Assembly: GCA_038502055.1 (NCBI GenBank)
Contig: JAXRKN010000041.1
Span: forward strand, 2,523,501-2,587,500
Origin: Tanytarsus gracilentus
Lineage: Eukaryota > Arthropoda > Insecta > Diptera > Chironomidae
Length of the DNA: 64,000 bases
Direction of reading: 5' to 3'
Position numbers and translations under genes: made by a program. The notes beneath the pieces are model-generated. The model saw only the letters and a program-made list of their open reading frames with translations. It was not told the DNA's origin and searched no databases. Below, in pieces: positions 11,966 to 25,236 of the stretch (position 1 is its first letter; every line of letters begins with the position of its first letter).

Positions 11966-13451
11966 TGTCTTTTAAAATTAGCATGAAGGGCTTTTTTTAG
12001 TTTATAATGATGATGATCGCTGAACTTTGAGCTTTTTTCTTCTTTTTTTTCTATTTGCTGAAAAATCTTGCTCCAATTTATTCGTTATCTCTCCTCGCAC
12101 GCGTGAGCTTACACTAAAATTCCATTATTATCACTTTTTTTGCACCTCTCAACGTAACGGCTACTGAAATACTGAAATGAAAGAGTTCAATGCATGAAAC
12201 ACAAAAATTTATTATCGCACGCAGACAATGATTTTTTAGATTCTTATCGACAATAAGCAAGTTTGTCAGTTATCAGTTGACAATGAAAATTCTTTAAGCT
12301 CTCATTTCAAAATTTCCCAATACACTTTTGATGTTCATGAGTGACATATAAATATTTTGATCATTGAAAAGATATGTCACGTGTGAGAGCTTTTGAAGAA
12401 ATCACGCACACACACAATTTATGAGTCACACTAGAAGCAAATTAAAAAGCTTTTTAAACTCAATCGTGTACTTAGTGCTCGTGCACTCAAAAAAAATTTA
12501 CAATGTGAATTCTTTTCTTTCTTTTTTTGTTTAAACGATTCTTATCTTATTTTCTCTCTAGTTGAAATAATAATTGTGATTATGATGATGAAAGAGGAAA
12601 CACAATAAAACAAGCTCTAAATCGAAGCTTAATAGATTTATGATTGCTGTCCATTAATTAGCAATTTTTTTTCTTTGTTCCTATGTAATCACATTATTTC
12701 TCCTTTATAAAGCTTTATACATGGTCACTAACCAACTGTATCAATGGCAATTTAGTAATTTGATATTTTGCAATGTGATTTTTGTCAGCTGGATGATAAA
12801 AATTATTGTTTCTAAAGCTTTTAAGTCATGATAAAATTTTCTTTTTTATCTTCTTTATCGAATTGTTTTGATTTTTTTCTTCTCTTTTTTATTGCACAAT
12901 AAAACTAAAACTTTCTCAAGGATTTCAGCTTAAATTCACTGACAACTCGATTCACTTACATATCATTACTAATTTACGATGTTTTGAGTTAAAAATGTCT
13001 ATAAATTAAACCACGTCCGAGCTCATTGAATTTTTCCAAAATAATAAACTGAACATATGAATTTCTTCTTCTTCTTTGTTTTTTTTTGTAAATATTTTTT
13101 TCACAACTGCGCACCCTTCGAGCTGTCGAAAGTCGAAAACAAGCTTGTGTTTCGACAATTTTATACTTGAAAAATTTACCATTTCAACATTTTTTGCAAG
13201 TAAAAAGGAGCAAAAGTTAATTACATATGCTGTAAAAGTGATAACAAGAAGAAAATTAATCGATTTGACTTTAAAAAATCTGAAAGACGTTGGAAATTGC
13301 AGTAAAAAATTAAAATTTTTCAGGCATCCATTTTTAATCAAATTTGAACGAAGAAAAAAAATAATTTCGGTCAACTTTAAACAAAATATTAAACAAAGCA
13401 AAGGCAAAGAGATATAAAGAGTGCCAATAAGTGAGAAATTGAAAGTTCAAA
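11966..13451. other. Divergent intergenic region between ABCG and RGG-protein genes
   Basis: About 1.5 kb of A+T-rich DNA between two divergently read start codons, so it should hold both promoters and 5' UTRs. Overlapping open frames on both strands at 13006-13417 mirror each other and look like chance. No RNA gene or repeat was recognised. Confidence 0.5.
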
Positions 13452-14844
13452 ATGGATAGAGGAGGACGAGGCTTTAATAGAGGCGGTGGCAATTTTCGGG
13501 GTGGCCGGTAAGAGCTAATCTTTTTTTTTTGTCTTAAGTAAATTATTTAATGAAATGATTTTTACTAGCGGCAGAGGAATGATGGGATCTCGAGGTGGCT
13601 TCGGTAACGGTGGACCACCAAGAGGCGGTATGGTAGGTTTATCACGAATATTTTTCATTGAACAGTTAATTTAATTTTAATTTTTCTTAGATGCGAGGCA
13701 GAGGTGGACCTGGCGGACCTAGAGGACCTCCACGAATGGGTTTAGGATACTCCAATAATATGCGTGGAATGGGCAATGGGGGTCCGAGACGCGGAAGAGG
13801 AGGTTATCAGGGAAATAATGATTTTACTCCTCAAAACGACAACATTGTTGCGGCACCAGCTCAATCGGAGAGTCCCGAAAAGACAGCACCAGCTCCCGTT
13901 ACACCGGTCGGTCAGAGTGGAAATAACGTTCAAGTTGTCACCACGCAACCCGTTCCCTCTCAAGCGCCTCAACAAGCATCCACTCAACCTCAATCGTCCT
14001 CGATTCAATCAAATCAATCGATGGGCAGAGATGCTCCGAGAGGATTCGGAAGGGGAAGAGGTTTTAGCCGAGGAACGGGCTTCAGAGGTAGAGGTGGCTT
14101 TAATCAAGATAGAATGCCACCGAGACAACAATTTGATACGCGTCAGCCTTCAAATTTGACTCCGGCATTGCCACCTAAAATGAGTCGTTATGATCAGCAG
14201 CAAGGATCTTTGCCGCCAAAGCGTGGTCGCTACGGAGACTCTCCTTACATGGGCAATCGAAGCATGACTCAAAATCAAGCACCGCCTCCGATGGCTTCTC
14301 AGCATCATCAAAGCTACAACAACGTGCCACCACATGGAAATTCGGGTTATCAAGATCAGTCTCAATATGGAGTCGATCAGTATCAGCACAGTGGATATAA
14401 TAGTGGCATGCAACAATCTCATACAGGAGCATACTCGGCAAATGGCGGCTATAATCAGTCCTATAGTGCACCGAATAGCGCTGTCGGATATAGTCAATCT
14501 GAATATGATCATACCAGTGCTAGCTATCAAGATTATGGGTTAGTAGAAAAAATCGAATTAATTTTAAATTTGCTAATTTTAAATTTTAGACAATCGGGTT
14601 ATGACACGAGGGGATACACCAACTATTCTCAAGATTATCGTCAAGGATACAATGGCTCGACTGACACCAGCAGCTATGGACAAGTCGCGCAAGATTCTTC
14701 ATACTCCTATGAAGCGCGTCCAAGCTATGGAACCTATGGTAAAATAAAATAAACCAAATATTTCTTTAGATTCTAATTCAATTTTAAATCGCAGATTCTT
14801 ACTCACAAGGCTACAACAACACTAGCCAATCCGGATACTACTAA
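13452..14844 (+). CDS. RGG-box, Gln/Tyr/Ser-rich low-complexity protein
   Basis: Exons 13452-13507, 13569-13632, 13691-14538, 14590-14738 and 14795-14844 give 388 residues. The N-terminus is a dense RGG/RGRGG tract (about residues 1-55), then a Gln/Pro/Ser-rich section, a second RG-rich block (about 145-180) and a long Tyr/Gln/Ser/Gly tail ending QSGYY. No RRM, KH or zinc finger is visible. The composition is that of FET/hnRNP-type prion-like proteins that bind RNA and condense, but without a folded domain I cannot name the orthologue. The intron 14539-14589 is only 51 bases and is both in frame and stop-free, so its retention would insert 17 hydrophobic residues. The first intron starts only 56 bases after the ATG. 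Confidence 0.85.
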
Positions 14845-17800
14845 AGAAAAACGCCGGCATGAAAAGAAATGTGAGTGTCAGTTTATAAGCAAAAATTTAA
14901 ATTTCAAGTAGATTGTAAGAAGGATGAAAATTGCATCAAGATTAAGAAAAGAAAGTGAGATGAAATTTAGTAAATAAGATAAAAATACCATAAAAAATGT
15001 TTTTGAGTTCAATTCCAAAAATTTAATTAAAAATTTCCTGAAAAAAAATTGAAAAGAAGAAAGTTATTAAAAAGCAGACAAAAACATTCAAAATTTTTAA
15101 GCAAACGATTTAACAAAGAAAACATGGAAGAAATTCAATTTTTAAAGATCTATAAGCGCTAAGAGATAATTTTTAAAATTTTATATATGATAGGACCTAA
15201 CTTTTATTCACATAACAATTTTTTGACAATTTAATTTTCTTACTTTGCTTTGTAGTTTGAATAGAATGTGACATATAAAATGATATTGACAACACAAAAA
15301 AAAAGAAATAATTCCCAAAAATTTAAAGCAACATAATTGGGTGTAAGCATTCAAAGAAAAACAAAATCAGGACAATTATTGCAAACTATCCACATACATA
15401 TGGTAATAAATTTTGACTTAAATGTTCACGATAAATGTTTAGTATGGAAAAGATCATAAAATAAAAAAAATTAAAATATACAAAATAACACTTGAGAGAA
15501 GGATGAAATTTAAAGAGAATAATTAATTATAAGATGACCATAAAGTGAAAATATTAATTAAAAGTAGTTAATTATTTAATTTTTTTGGCCCATAAAATTA
15601 TTATTTTAAAGGAATTAATTATAAAAGTGATCCCTGGAGTGGAGACTGATACGAGAGCTTTTTTGAAAGTTCTCCACACAGCTTTGGAAATATAAAAATC
15701 GTTAGAAAATTTTAAGAAATTAAGTCACGATTTAACTATATAATTTTTGAGCCTTTAAAAGGAGACACACGAACAAAATTTTTAGTATATAATCTTATCA
15801 TTTTGGGCCTGTTTTTGTGTTTAAAATGGAATCAAGAAAGATGAAACGCTAAAAATTACTTAGCCACCTGAAGCATGATTTTTGAATGAAATTAAACCTG
15901 ACATATTGAATCAGCCTAGACAAAGGAGCAGTCACCTTCGTTTATAATTAAAACTAACTCTTTTTTGCAGCAAACAGTCAACAGAATTCTTTTACAGATA
16001 CAATGGAAGCAAATGCAATCAAAAGAGGAATTCCTCAATGGAGAGTAATTTTATTTTAAAAAAATCTCTTCCGTGGAAATAGAAAGAATGAAAAAAGTTG
16101 AAAGAAGAAATACTTGAAAAGATCGTGAATAGTGAAGAGCATTAAATATTCTAAAAAATAATGAATACATAAGAAATACCATAAACCACAAGCAATGTGA
16201 GAAAAAATCTAAGAGAGTCATTAATCAATTTGAATATATTAAGAAAATAAAACAGTTGCATTATATCTCGATTTCGAATGAACTCGATTCTAATTTTTTT
16301 AGTTTATGTTTGCCTAAACATCAAGTTTAGTTTAATCAATTTAGAAAAAAACAACCACAAAAAAAGTAGTCAAATTCACCTGAGGCATGAAAGAATAGAA
16401 AAAAATATTAAAAAGCTTCATACATATTTATGACATGAGACATCAGCAACAGAATAAATGAATTACATAAAGTCATGAAAGCATAAAAAGGAACTGAACT
16501 AGCAACACACATAGTAAAATCAAGAGGTAATGAATGAATTTCGCATTAAAATGAAACTATATAGAGAACACACTGAAATGCTATGTAAGCATTAACCCTT
16601 AGAAAAAAATGAATGATATGAAGATTCATAAATGCGAAATAGTAAGTAAAATTAACTTTTTAATTTAATTCTTCTTTACATACATTTTATTTAAATTTAT
16701 TATTTGTTAAAAAAATGTATTTTATACGCATGAGTTCATGCAGCGACTTGATAAACCACAAGTTAAAAGCATAATTTTTTTTCTTAATATCAAAAATATT
16801 TAAATTAATTGAAAGCAAAATATCAAAACCCAGCAGCAGAAAGATGGTATATGAATTTATTTACCATGGTATATAAAGTATATAAAATATATTCTATCTA
16901 TGCAAATTTACATACTAAATTACTAAGTAAGATGTTCTGACTCAATGAAATTTTCACTTTTACAAACATAAATTTATGGATTATACACAAGAAAAATTTG
17001 AATGAACGAAGAGAAGACTAAAAAATAACTTCTCGACATGAACAAAACTTTTCTAGGTATTTCACAAAAACTCGAAATTTAGCACATTTCAAGCATTTCA
17101 AATTAACCCAAAAAAAAGTTTCACTTGAGTCATCAAAAGAATTTTGAGAGCACTATTCGCACCTACAAAACATCTTTTTTAAGTTCACATATGTTCTTTG
17201 CTGAAATGTGCAGAAAGTAAAATTTTTTCTTTCTCGACTTTTTTAAAAGGCCCGATGGCAGTGAGAAGAGAAGAGTAAATAAGAATCAAGAGAAAAAAGA
17301 TCATTACTGGATGATAAAAGAATATAAGAAGAAAAAAGTTAAGATATTCTTCACATGACTATAGCACAAAATATAATATATATATATTGAGTGAAAAATG
17401 AAAGAGAATGGAGAAGACAAAGAATGTTTTTAAGTTTCCTATGAAATTTTTCTAATTTATTTTTGCTTAGTTTGTTGTAGTATCTATCAATTTTACTAAT
17501 TGCATTTACTTTTTTTCCTCTCCAATTTAGGAAACTCTCAACTGTGATAATAAATCTGTGATTATCCACGTGTGCAAACAAGCACGTGGCCGTCTCCTTA
17601 AAAGGGATTCTCGAGAAGACTGTTAAAATACCGTTAAAATCTTTCAACGGACTAAATTTCTAGAGCACAAGATTTTCGACTGAAAAAAAGTAAAGAAAAT
17701 AAAATTTTTAAAATTGAGATTACATGTCATTTTTATTGTATTTTTTCCGTTTATAAAAGAGTGGCAAAAAAACATTCTTTATTTTGTAAAAAAAATTATT

Positions 17801-18645
17801 TCACTTCTTTCAGTTGCTGGTTGTTGTTGGCTTAATGGGAGAGAGTCTTTTAGAGTGAATGTTTTTTCGGCGTGTAAACTTTAGAGAGATTTATCTGGAT
17901 GCCATACTATTTATTTTTTATATTTTTACACATACATTCGGGACTGACACATTTTTTCAAAACTCTTTGAAGGATATACAGAGAGAACTCTTCGGGAGAG
18001 CAGTGAAAAGGGAAAAAACTAAAAAAGGAATAAAAAAATTTCGAGAGGAATGTTTTTGACATTATCGTATTATTTTCTTACGTTCTTTGTATTTTATCGA
18101 AAAAAAAAATATGAGATACATTGACATTTCTTCATAATTTTGATATAATTTTTCTCATTTTCATCGATTTGAACAATATTAATTTATTTAATGAATATGT
18201 TTTTTTTTTGTGTTTTGTGTTGAGTTGTTATAGCAAAAAAAAGAATCGTAAAGTTTGAGTTAGATATGAAAAATATTCTTATAAAACGAAAATCTTAAAC
18301 CGAATCTATATCATAAAAATTAAGTTTTCACTTCATTCGCCTGCATTAGTTGAACATTGTTTTTATCCTTAATCGTTGATGTTTTCGTGTCAACTTTTCA
18401 TTATATGTTTAAAGGAGAAAATTTCATTTAATTATATCATAAATAAAAATACTAAATTATGTTTAAATCATCAAGTATAATGTTGTTTTTAAGTAATTTT
18501 TTTTCAATCTGGTTTTATGCTTAACTTTAAACTGTGTGTTGTTATGTGAATGTTTGAAACTGATTTTTACTTTACTTTTCGCTTGAGCTTTCGCGTGCAG
18601 AAAACACAACGACGATCGGAATTGATTCACTTTTGTGTGCACTTT
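14845..18645. other. 3' flank of RGG gene with probable 3'-UTR intron; otherwise no gene seen
   Basis: A GTGAGT donor at 14871 and a strong TTTTTTGCAG acceptor ending at 15970 suggest a 1.1-kb intron in the 3' UTR, starting 26 bases past the stop. That spacing is within the 50-55 bases usually tolerated by nonsense-mediated decay. The remainder up to the convergent acidic-protein gene is strongly A+T-rich. Two CACGTG boxes lie at 17567-17572 and 17583-17588. Open frames at 17351-17647 (-) and 17859-18059 (+) have no family resemblance. Confidence 0.45.
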
Positions 18646-20008
18646 TTAGGCGGTGACTTCAGCCTCCTCACCCTCGACGGCCTCGACTACGGCCTTCTCT
18701 TCTTTTTCTACTACCTTTTCGTCTGTTTTGACTCGCTTCTCTGGAACTTCGGGTGTCTCAGCTTCCTCATCGTCGTCTCCTTTTCGCTTGAGTGTTTCCT
18801 CTATAAAATATTTAAAAAAACAAAACATTACTTTCACTCTAAATCGAGTGTGGTTAAAAGAACTTACCAGGTTCTGGTTCGGCAGCTGGCTTTTCAGCAG
18901 TCTCAACCTCCTCTTTTCCATTCTCTACTACTGGCTCTTCAACTGGTTTAGCGTCGACAGATGACTCAACTGGCTCTTCCGTAGCGGGAGCATCGCCAGC
19001 TGCCTGTTCCTCTTCGCCTGATGCAACAACTGGTGTGTTTTCGGCCTCCTCAATGATCTTTTCAGTGACTGCGTTTGTCTCTCTATACGAAAGAAAAGAG
19101 AAAAAAAAAATGTTAATATCGAAAGATCATTCACATTGCCTCATTTTACACATTTACGAAAAAAAATAAAGTAATATAAAGAAACAACCCGTAGAATTTT
19201 CCATTCTGCGAATTTAAAATAGAATACACACACATACACTCTTTACCCGATAAATGCGGTGGAAATGTTTTTTAAAAAAATGCCGAAAAGGTGTAAGTTT
19301 GATCATCGTCATTGTGCGATGATGATGATACATGGCGCAACCGAAAAAAAAGGCCTTTTTATAGTAACTGTAATTGTTCTTGCTCGAAAGAAATCCGACA
19401 TACACACAAACGAGCGCGCCGGAATCAGCAAGTGAGGGAGAGAGAAAATAGTGAGAAATGTGTTCTGCTTACATATATTTTCTTTTGCTATAGCGGCATG
19501 TACATAATCGCATCGAAAAACATTATAAAAAGAGTGAGAGCGAGGACACGATGGAAGGAAGAAGAAAGAAAACGGAATTGAATGGAAGAAAGAAGTTTTT
19601 CTCTTTCCCTTACATATATATAAAACTTCACTGTATTTCAATGCCAGAGATGAATCTTCGTTATAGAGAGGTTGTTGTGTGCGAAAGACATGTGTATGTA
19701 TTGAGAAGTATATAAGACATGACGCTATTCGAAAGCGCCAAAATGTTCGTTAATTTTCCACGCTAATAGCCTTAAATCCTCACCGGCTTGAGTGAAAACT
19801 CATTCATCGCGACACACTCTCGCGAATTATCGCAATTTTGATTGCGAGCACACGCCATTTCCCAGAAATTTAGAGCATTGAAAAATTAATGTCAGCCATT
19901 TCTGTGAAAATTTTTCTGTTCGCATTTTTAACACGCTATTTCGCGAATTTCAACCACAATTTCTATCAACTTCGATACTTACGTTGTTTCTGTTGTAACT
20001 GGATCCAT
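18646..20008 (-). CDS. Small acidic, probably nuclear protein
   Basis: Minus-strand exons 19983-20008, 18868-19082 and 18646-18800 give 131 residues. It is dominated by Glu, Ala, Val, Pro and Thr, with hardly any aromatic or cysteine residues, so it should be intrinsically disordered. Two basic clusters, LKRKGDDD and PEKRVKTDEK, look like a bipartite nuclear-localisation signal. Small acidic Glu/Ala/Pro-rich proteins of this kind include the prothymosins and fly Df31 (chromatin decondensation and histone binding); the resemblance is one of composition only, so no symbol is given. The start codon exon is just 26 bases, followed by a 900-base first intron with a GTAAGT donor. Confidence 0.75.
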
Positions 20009-21845
20009 TTTTATAAGTTTATTAATTAATTTAAGTTGGCTTTAAGGATTTTTAAATTCAACCGTGTGGCTTTCGCGTTGTTCACTGCTTGAGAGTTTTT
20101 AGACGAATGAGAGAATTTCTTGTGCTCTTTAAAAATTGTTCGTCGAGAGAATTTTGAGCCATTTTCTTTCATTTTCCCCCTTTCATTTGAATTTTAACGG
20201 CTTTTAGTGTTCGGATAAAATTTGTGCGTAATTTTTCTAAAATCAAATGAATTAATTTTAATTTATGATTCAACTCCAAATTTACACGACAATTTTGCGA
20301 TATTGGTTTTTGTAAAAAATAAATCTGAAAAGTTTAGAACATCAAAACTGCTATAAAATAATTTCAGAGCAGCGCGTAATTTTCAAGATTAATAAAGCTG
20401 AAAGTTTTACTTTCTTTTCAACGTACTACTTGTTACATAACTTAAGAATTTTCTTTATTTGAACGACAATAACTCAAAAACATTTTTTCAGTTTTCACTA
20501 TTGTCGCAGCAAAGCTACAAGAGAAAATGTTGAGATAGAAACACACTAATAAAGTTCATTACTTAACTTACCTCCCGAAAGCTTTCACTCACTCTCTAGC
20601 GTGTGTGTGTGGTGAAAGAAAGAACAGAGGAGCATAAGCTGTAAAAAATTTATGTGACAAGCAACAGCTTTATTAATAGATAACGAAATGCAAATACTCG
20701 AGAATCATCTTTTAAATTTTTTTTCGTGTGTGCGAGCTTTTGAGGGAGAAAATTGAACAAAATGAAAGGAAGCGGACAAAAAAACGAAAAGGTTATTTTT
20801 AGAATTTTACTTGAGAGTAAAGTTGACTTCACCGTTGTTATATGCTAAAGAATGAAATTTGTGTAAACATATATAGGGATGAATAAAAGCTTAGAGAAAG
20901 TGGGATTGCGTCGCCTTTATGTATGCACACGTTCGTTCGAGGTTTGCGAATGTGTCAAATGTTTAGACAACTTTTTCCTTGTTTGGTTTTTATTTATTTT
21001 ATTTATACCTTTTTGATATTATATTTTACATAAAAGCTTTTTCATTATTAATTTACAATTTCATTTCTCAACTCTCGAGCTGCTGCAAAATTTAAATATA
21101 TTTCCCCACAAGAATGTTCTCGATTTTGCGCTCTCTCGCATTATTCACTTTGTAATAATTTTATTTAGATCTAATCGAAAGTTTATCGAGAGAGGGAGAG
21201 AGAGAGAGTGGGGTTGCCGATGATTATGTGAGAGTGAGTGAGAGATGTTATCTCTATATTTATCAATGGAGAAAGGGTGTGAGGGTGGTGGTAGGAGAGA
21301 AGGGATGATTGGGACCTCATGAGTTTTTTCTTCTTTTCGGATCAACAAACAACATAAAATCCATGCACGTGAAATAAATTTTTTATCTAATTCATTTATA
21401 CTTTTTAGTATTATTAAATGATGGACTAATAACATATTTTTTCTTTTCAAAATCATATCACTTTTAAATAATTTTTTTTCTTCACGTAAATTAAAACCTC
21501 ATACAGTAGACAGTCATTTAATTATTTTTTTTAAAGTCATCAAAATCTTATTGTGATTTTTCTTTTTTTTTCGGATGAAAATGAATTTCTTTTTACGGTA
21601 TTGCTTATTCATTTAATAGTAAAGTATTTTTTTCTTCTTAATTTTTTTCATCTTAAAGAAAATGCAGTCGAGTGCAACAGCATCATCAGACACATCTCAT
21701 ATATTAGTCTACGCGGGATGGGAAAACTCTCTTATGTATATGACTCTTCATCATTTTTTTCTCCTTTGTAACTAACGACTTTTGTTAATATTTTATGCAA
21801 TATAATTGAGACTTAAACTTAAAGGAAATGAATTATTTCATCTAA

Positions 21846-21879
<34 letters not shown>

Positions 21880-23623
21880 ATATATGTATGTAAGTGACTT
21901 CAACATATATTTTTATCGTCTCTCGAATCTCTCGCACTCTCTCCGTTAATAGAAGAAAGAGTAGTAGAAAAATAACACATAAGAATTGTGTGCTGACTAT
22001 TGACTGATATATAGATGATGATTTCTTCTTCCTCTTCCATTTAGCTTTTTTTTTCGAGAATATGAGAGCGAGAGAAAATTTTTTAATATGGCTATGTGTT
22101 GTATGCATGTATGAATTTTCTTTTTTGCTTAATATGCTATTTTTACTCCAAAAAACTTTTTTCTTCTTTGAGGATATAAAAACAAACTATATGTTTTCCA
22201 CCTATATGACTTTAATAATTTTTTTATATAAAAAAATTTCACAATTTTATAATTTTATTTTCTTCGGAGAAAGAATTACTTGATTTAATTTATATTATAC
22301 GGAAACGAGCGACATTTCAAAAATTTTCATTAATAATATTTTTTTGTTATTAAAGGTTCTTCCCACTTAATCTTCTTCTTGTTCAATATAATTCAAAAGC
22401 ATTAACAATTATGACAGCAATCATTTTACTTTTTTTTTCATTTAATTGTTTATTCATCTTCGGGGGAGCATGTTAATTATTACGACGACGACGACAAAAG
22501 AGAGGACGATTCTTTTCTTTAAGGATTTTTTCATTACACATTTTTCTCTATAATTTATTCTTTTTTATTTAAAATTTTCATCAGTGTTGTAGTTACTGCT
22601 GTTGTTTTTTTGCTGTTTTGTGAATGATATAAATTCTCAGAGCCGGCACTTTCTTTCATGTTTAGATTCTCGGAGCTGCCTTTGGCAAAAATAAATATAT
22701 TTGTCTCTTTTGATTTTATATATAGAAACTCAGACGCAATCTCTATTCACTTTATTATTTTTTTTAAAAATCATCTCTCTTTTTTTTGTGGTGCCCATCT
22801 CTCCATGTTATCAATTTTTGAAATCATTATTGATTTAACTTTTCTCATTTTGTATGGCAAGAATTTTTCTCTATTCTTTAAATTAAAGCTTTTTGGAAGC
22901 CACCGACCCTGGTCGAATGAATTTTTATTTATTTTTTCATTTTAAATCTTATTCTTTTTATTAGAGCTCGAAAAAAGATTGTGTGTGATTCCATATAATT
23001 TTTTTCCTTCCTTCCTTTTTTTTTCGCTCTCTAAGAGCAGTTGAGAAAATTGCTAGTGTGGGGGGAGGGGGCTGACTTGACTTTTCATCATCATTTTATA
23101 TTCCATCATCTCGATAATAAATACATAATTTAAAATATTGATTTCAAACATTAAAATAGATATTTTTTTTGTATGCTACATCTATAGATTATTTTTTTAG
23201 TTCATTTTCCTCAATATAGATTTTTCACTTCTTCATCATCTTTTCTCGAATTAAAAATTTGTTTTATTTTTTTTTTGCAGAGACTTAAAAATAAAATCAT
23301 GTGTGTGTCCCATGAATGTGTGTATGTATTTTTTGTGTCAGTAATATATTTTACTCAAAAAAAATTAAAGTTATATTAAACTCTTTTATACTCTGTTTTT
23401 CCTCTTATTATTATTTATCATTATCATCGTCATCACCGTGTTTTCTCTTGTGACTGTTTGTAAGGCAAAAAAAAAAGTAGTAGTCGAATTGATAGTATTG
23501 TATTATGTTGTATATGTTATTTACCTTCTTGCCGCACCAGCTCTTGTAATTTTACTTTTATTCTCTCACACACACGCCGCCCCTTTATATTGTTATATGT
23601 TTTTTGTTTGTATCTCGATTGAT
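20009..23623. other. Gene-free, repeat-rich interval upstream of the acidic-protein gene and downstream of PKA-C1
   Basis: No coding region was recognised on either strand. It holds the acidic gene's promoter side (from 20009) and presumably a long PKA-C1 3' UTR (toward 23623). Simple sequence is frequent: GA-rich DNA at about 21187-21212, a (TG)n run, and many poly-T tracts. The short open frames are A+T-driven, with Phe/Lys/Ile-rich translations. Confidence 0.5.
21847..21876. repeat. (TG)15 microsatellite
   Basis: Fifteen uninterrupted TG dinucleotides followed by a TA-rich stretch. It lies in non-coding DNA downstream of PKA-C1. TG repeats are variable in length and can adopt Z-DNA; nothing further can be inferred. 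Confidence 0.95.
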
Positions 23624-25236
23624 TTAAAATTCGGCAAACTCCTTTGCACATTTCTCCGTACTTGAAATTCGAAGAGCCTCCTCTTCGTAGTCGTCAAAGT
23701 TGCTAGTGTCACCGGGTCCCTTGCATCGAGGAATAAAAGGTGCTTCGATTTTCTTCTGGAAAATGGCAATCCAATCTGTCGAAGCGAACCACTTGTGGTT
23801 CTTTATATCGTTAACACCGGCCTTAAGATTTCCATAGCGTTTTGTTAAATCTACTTGCAACAAGTATTTGAGTAAATCCTTTAGATCTGACCCGAAGTGC
23901 GATGGAAATCGAACTTTTCCCGAGACAATTTTCTCATAAATTTGAATAGGTTGATCGGCAAAGAAGGGTGGATAGCCAGCAGCCATTTCATAGACTAAAA
24001 CGCCAAGAGCCCACCAATCGACGGCTTTATTATAGCCCTTGGAAAGAATAATTTCCGGTGCTACAAATTCCGAATAGAACGATTTTTTTTTGTAATTGTA
24101 AGATGATAACAGGCGTGTGTGGGGAAGGAGGTCGAAGACGCGCGAGAGAGGTAGATATGGGCACAAATATATGAATGTAGTAGCAATTTTGTGTGAGATA
24201 AGATGGAAGAGAGAGAGGGAGAGAAAAAAAAATATTATCTTATTAAAAAGAATTGTTGATTTAAATTTATGGGCTAATTTAACTAGAAAAATGTTCATAG
24301 AGCATGCACTTGCTTGTTATTGTCAATAATGATCATCATACCTAAATATTCCGGAGTCCCGCATAATGTCCAAGTGCGACCTTTAACTCTTTTGGCGAAA
24401 CCGAAATCTGTTACTTTCAAGTAACCTTGAGAGTCTATTAACAGATTCTCTGTTGGAAGAATTATCACAAGAAAGTATATAAAAATTTCGCCACACAAGA
24501 AATTCGATTGATGTTGTCGTTGGAGAGTTGTTGTTGATGTTGAGGGGGAGTCAATAAGAGGTGACAGCGAGGGTGTAGCATGGAGAAGAACACAGAAAAA
24601 TAAGAAAGAGAAAAAAAAAATTATTGAGATCACTAAAATTATTTTGGACTGTCATCGGAGCGAAGTCAAGAGGTATTTTTAAAAATTTAAACGTATTATT
24701 GTCACGTGGGATTACATACCTGGCTTCAAATCACGATATATTAAATCTAAGTAGTGAAGATATTCAAATGCAAGAACGATTTGGGCAGCATAAAATCGAG
24801 AGTGTGGCTCCGAAAACCGACCGACTTTGCGGAGGTGTGAAAACATCTCACCGCCTGGAACATATTCCAGCACCATGTATAAGTTAGAATTATCTTTGAA
24901 ATGATACTTCAAGCTGACCAAAAATGGAAATGAAATTGCTTGTAAAATTCTTTTTTCATTTAACGTGTGCTCCACTTGTTTTAACTTGACCACTTTTTGT
25001 TTGTCCAATATTTTCATGGCATAGTAATCCTTGGTGGGCTTGTGCTGCACAATCATCACGCGTCCAAAGCTACCCGTTCCCAAGGTCTTTATGCGATCGA
25101 AGTCATCGAGTGACGCGGTATTGGTTGGATTTCGTTTCCATTTGTCCTCAAAATCCTCTTTCGCCTGCTCAAGAAATTCTTTGACGCTCTCGGCAGCATC
25201 GACTTTTCTATTTGCTGAAGTTGCGTTATTTCCCAT
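23624..25236 (-). CDS. Pka-C1: cAMP-dependent protein kinase catalytic subunit
   Basis: Minus-strand exons 24720-25236, 24342-24449 and 23624-24060 give 353 residues, the same length as fly PKA-C1. Visible kinase elements: glycine loop GTGSFG, ATP-binding lysine in YAMKILDK, catalytic loop YRDLKPEN (across the first junction), DFG in VTDFGFAK, activation-loop threonine in GRTWTLCGTPEY, APE motif, and the C-terminal hydrophobic motif FAEF at the very end. The start at 25236 gives MGNN, a normal N-myristoylation sequence, followed by SVKEFLEQAKEDF, so it is the canonical start. The frame stays open for 102 more codons upstream without an ATG (see findings). The kinase phosphorylates Ser/Thr targets when cAMP releases it from regulatory subunits. 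Confidence 0.97.

Noticed and set aside
13006..13417. Overlapping 133- and 113-codon frames on opposite strands
   Set aside because: Lys/Phe/Ile-rich translations of A+T-rich DNA that mirror each other; no ATG context, splice phase or domain support.
13742..14530. Several open frames on both strands within the RGG gene
   Set aside because: They are other-frame shadows of a repetitive, low-complexity coding exon.
18550..18964. Two plus-strand frames of 133 and 103 codons
   Set aside because: Antisense to the acidic-protein exons; the Ser/Leu-rich translation is the complement of Glu/Ala codons.
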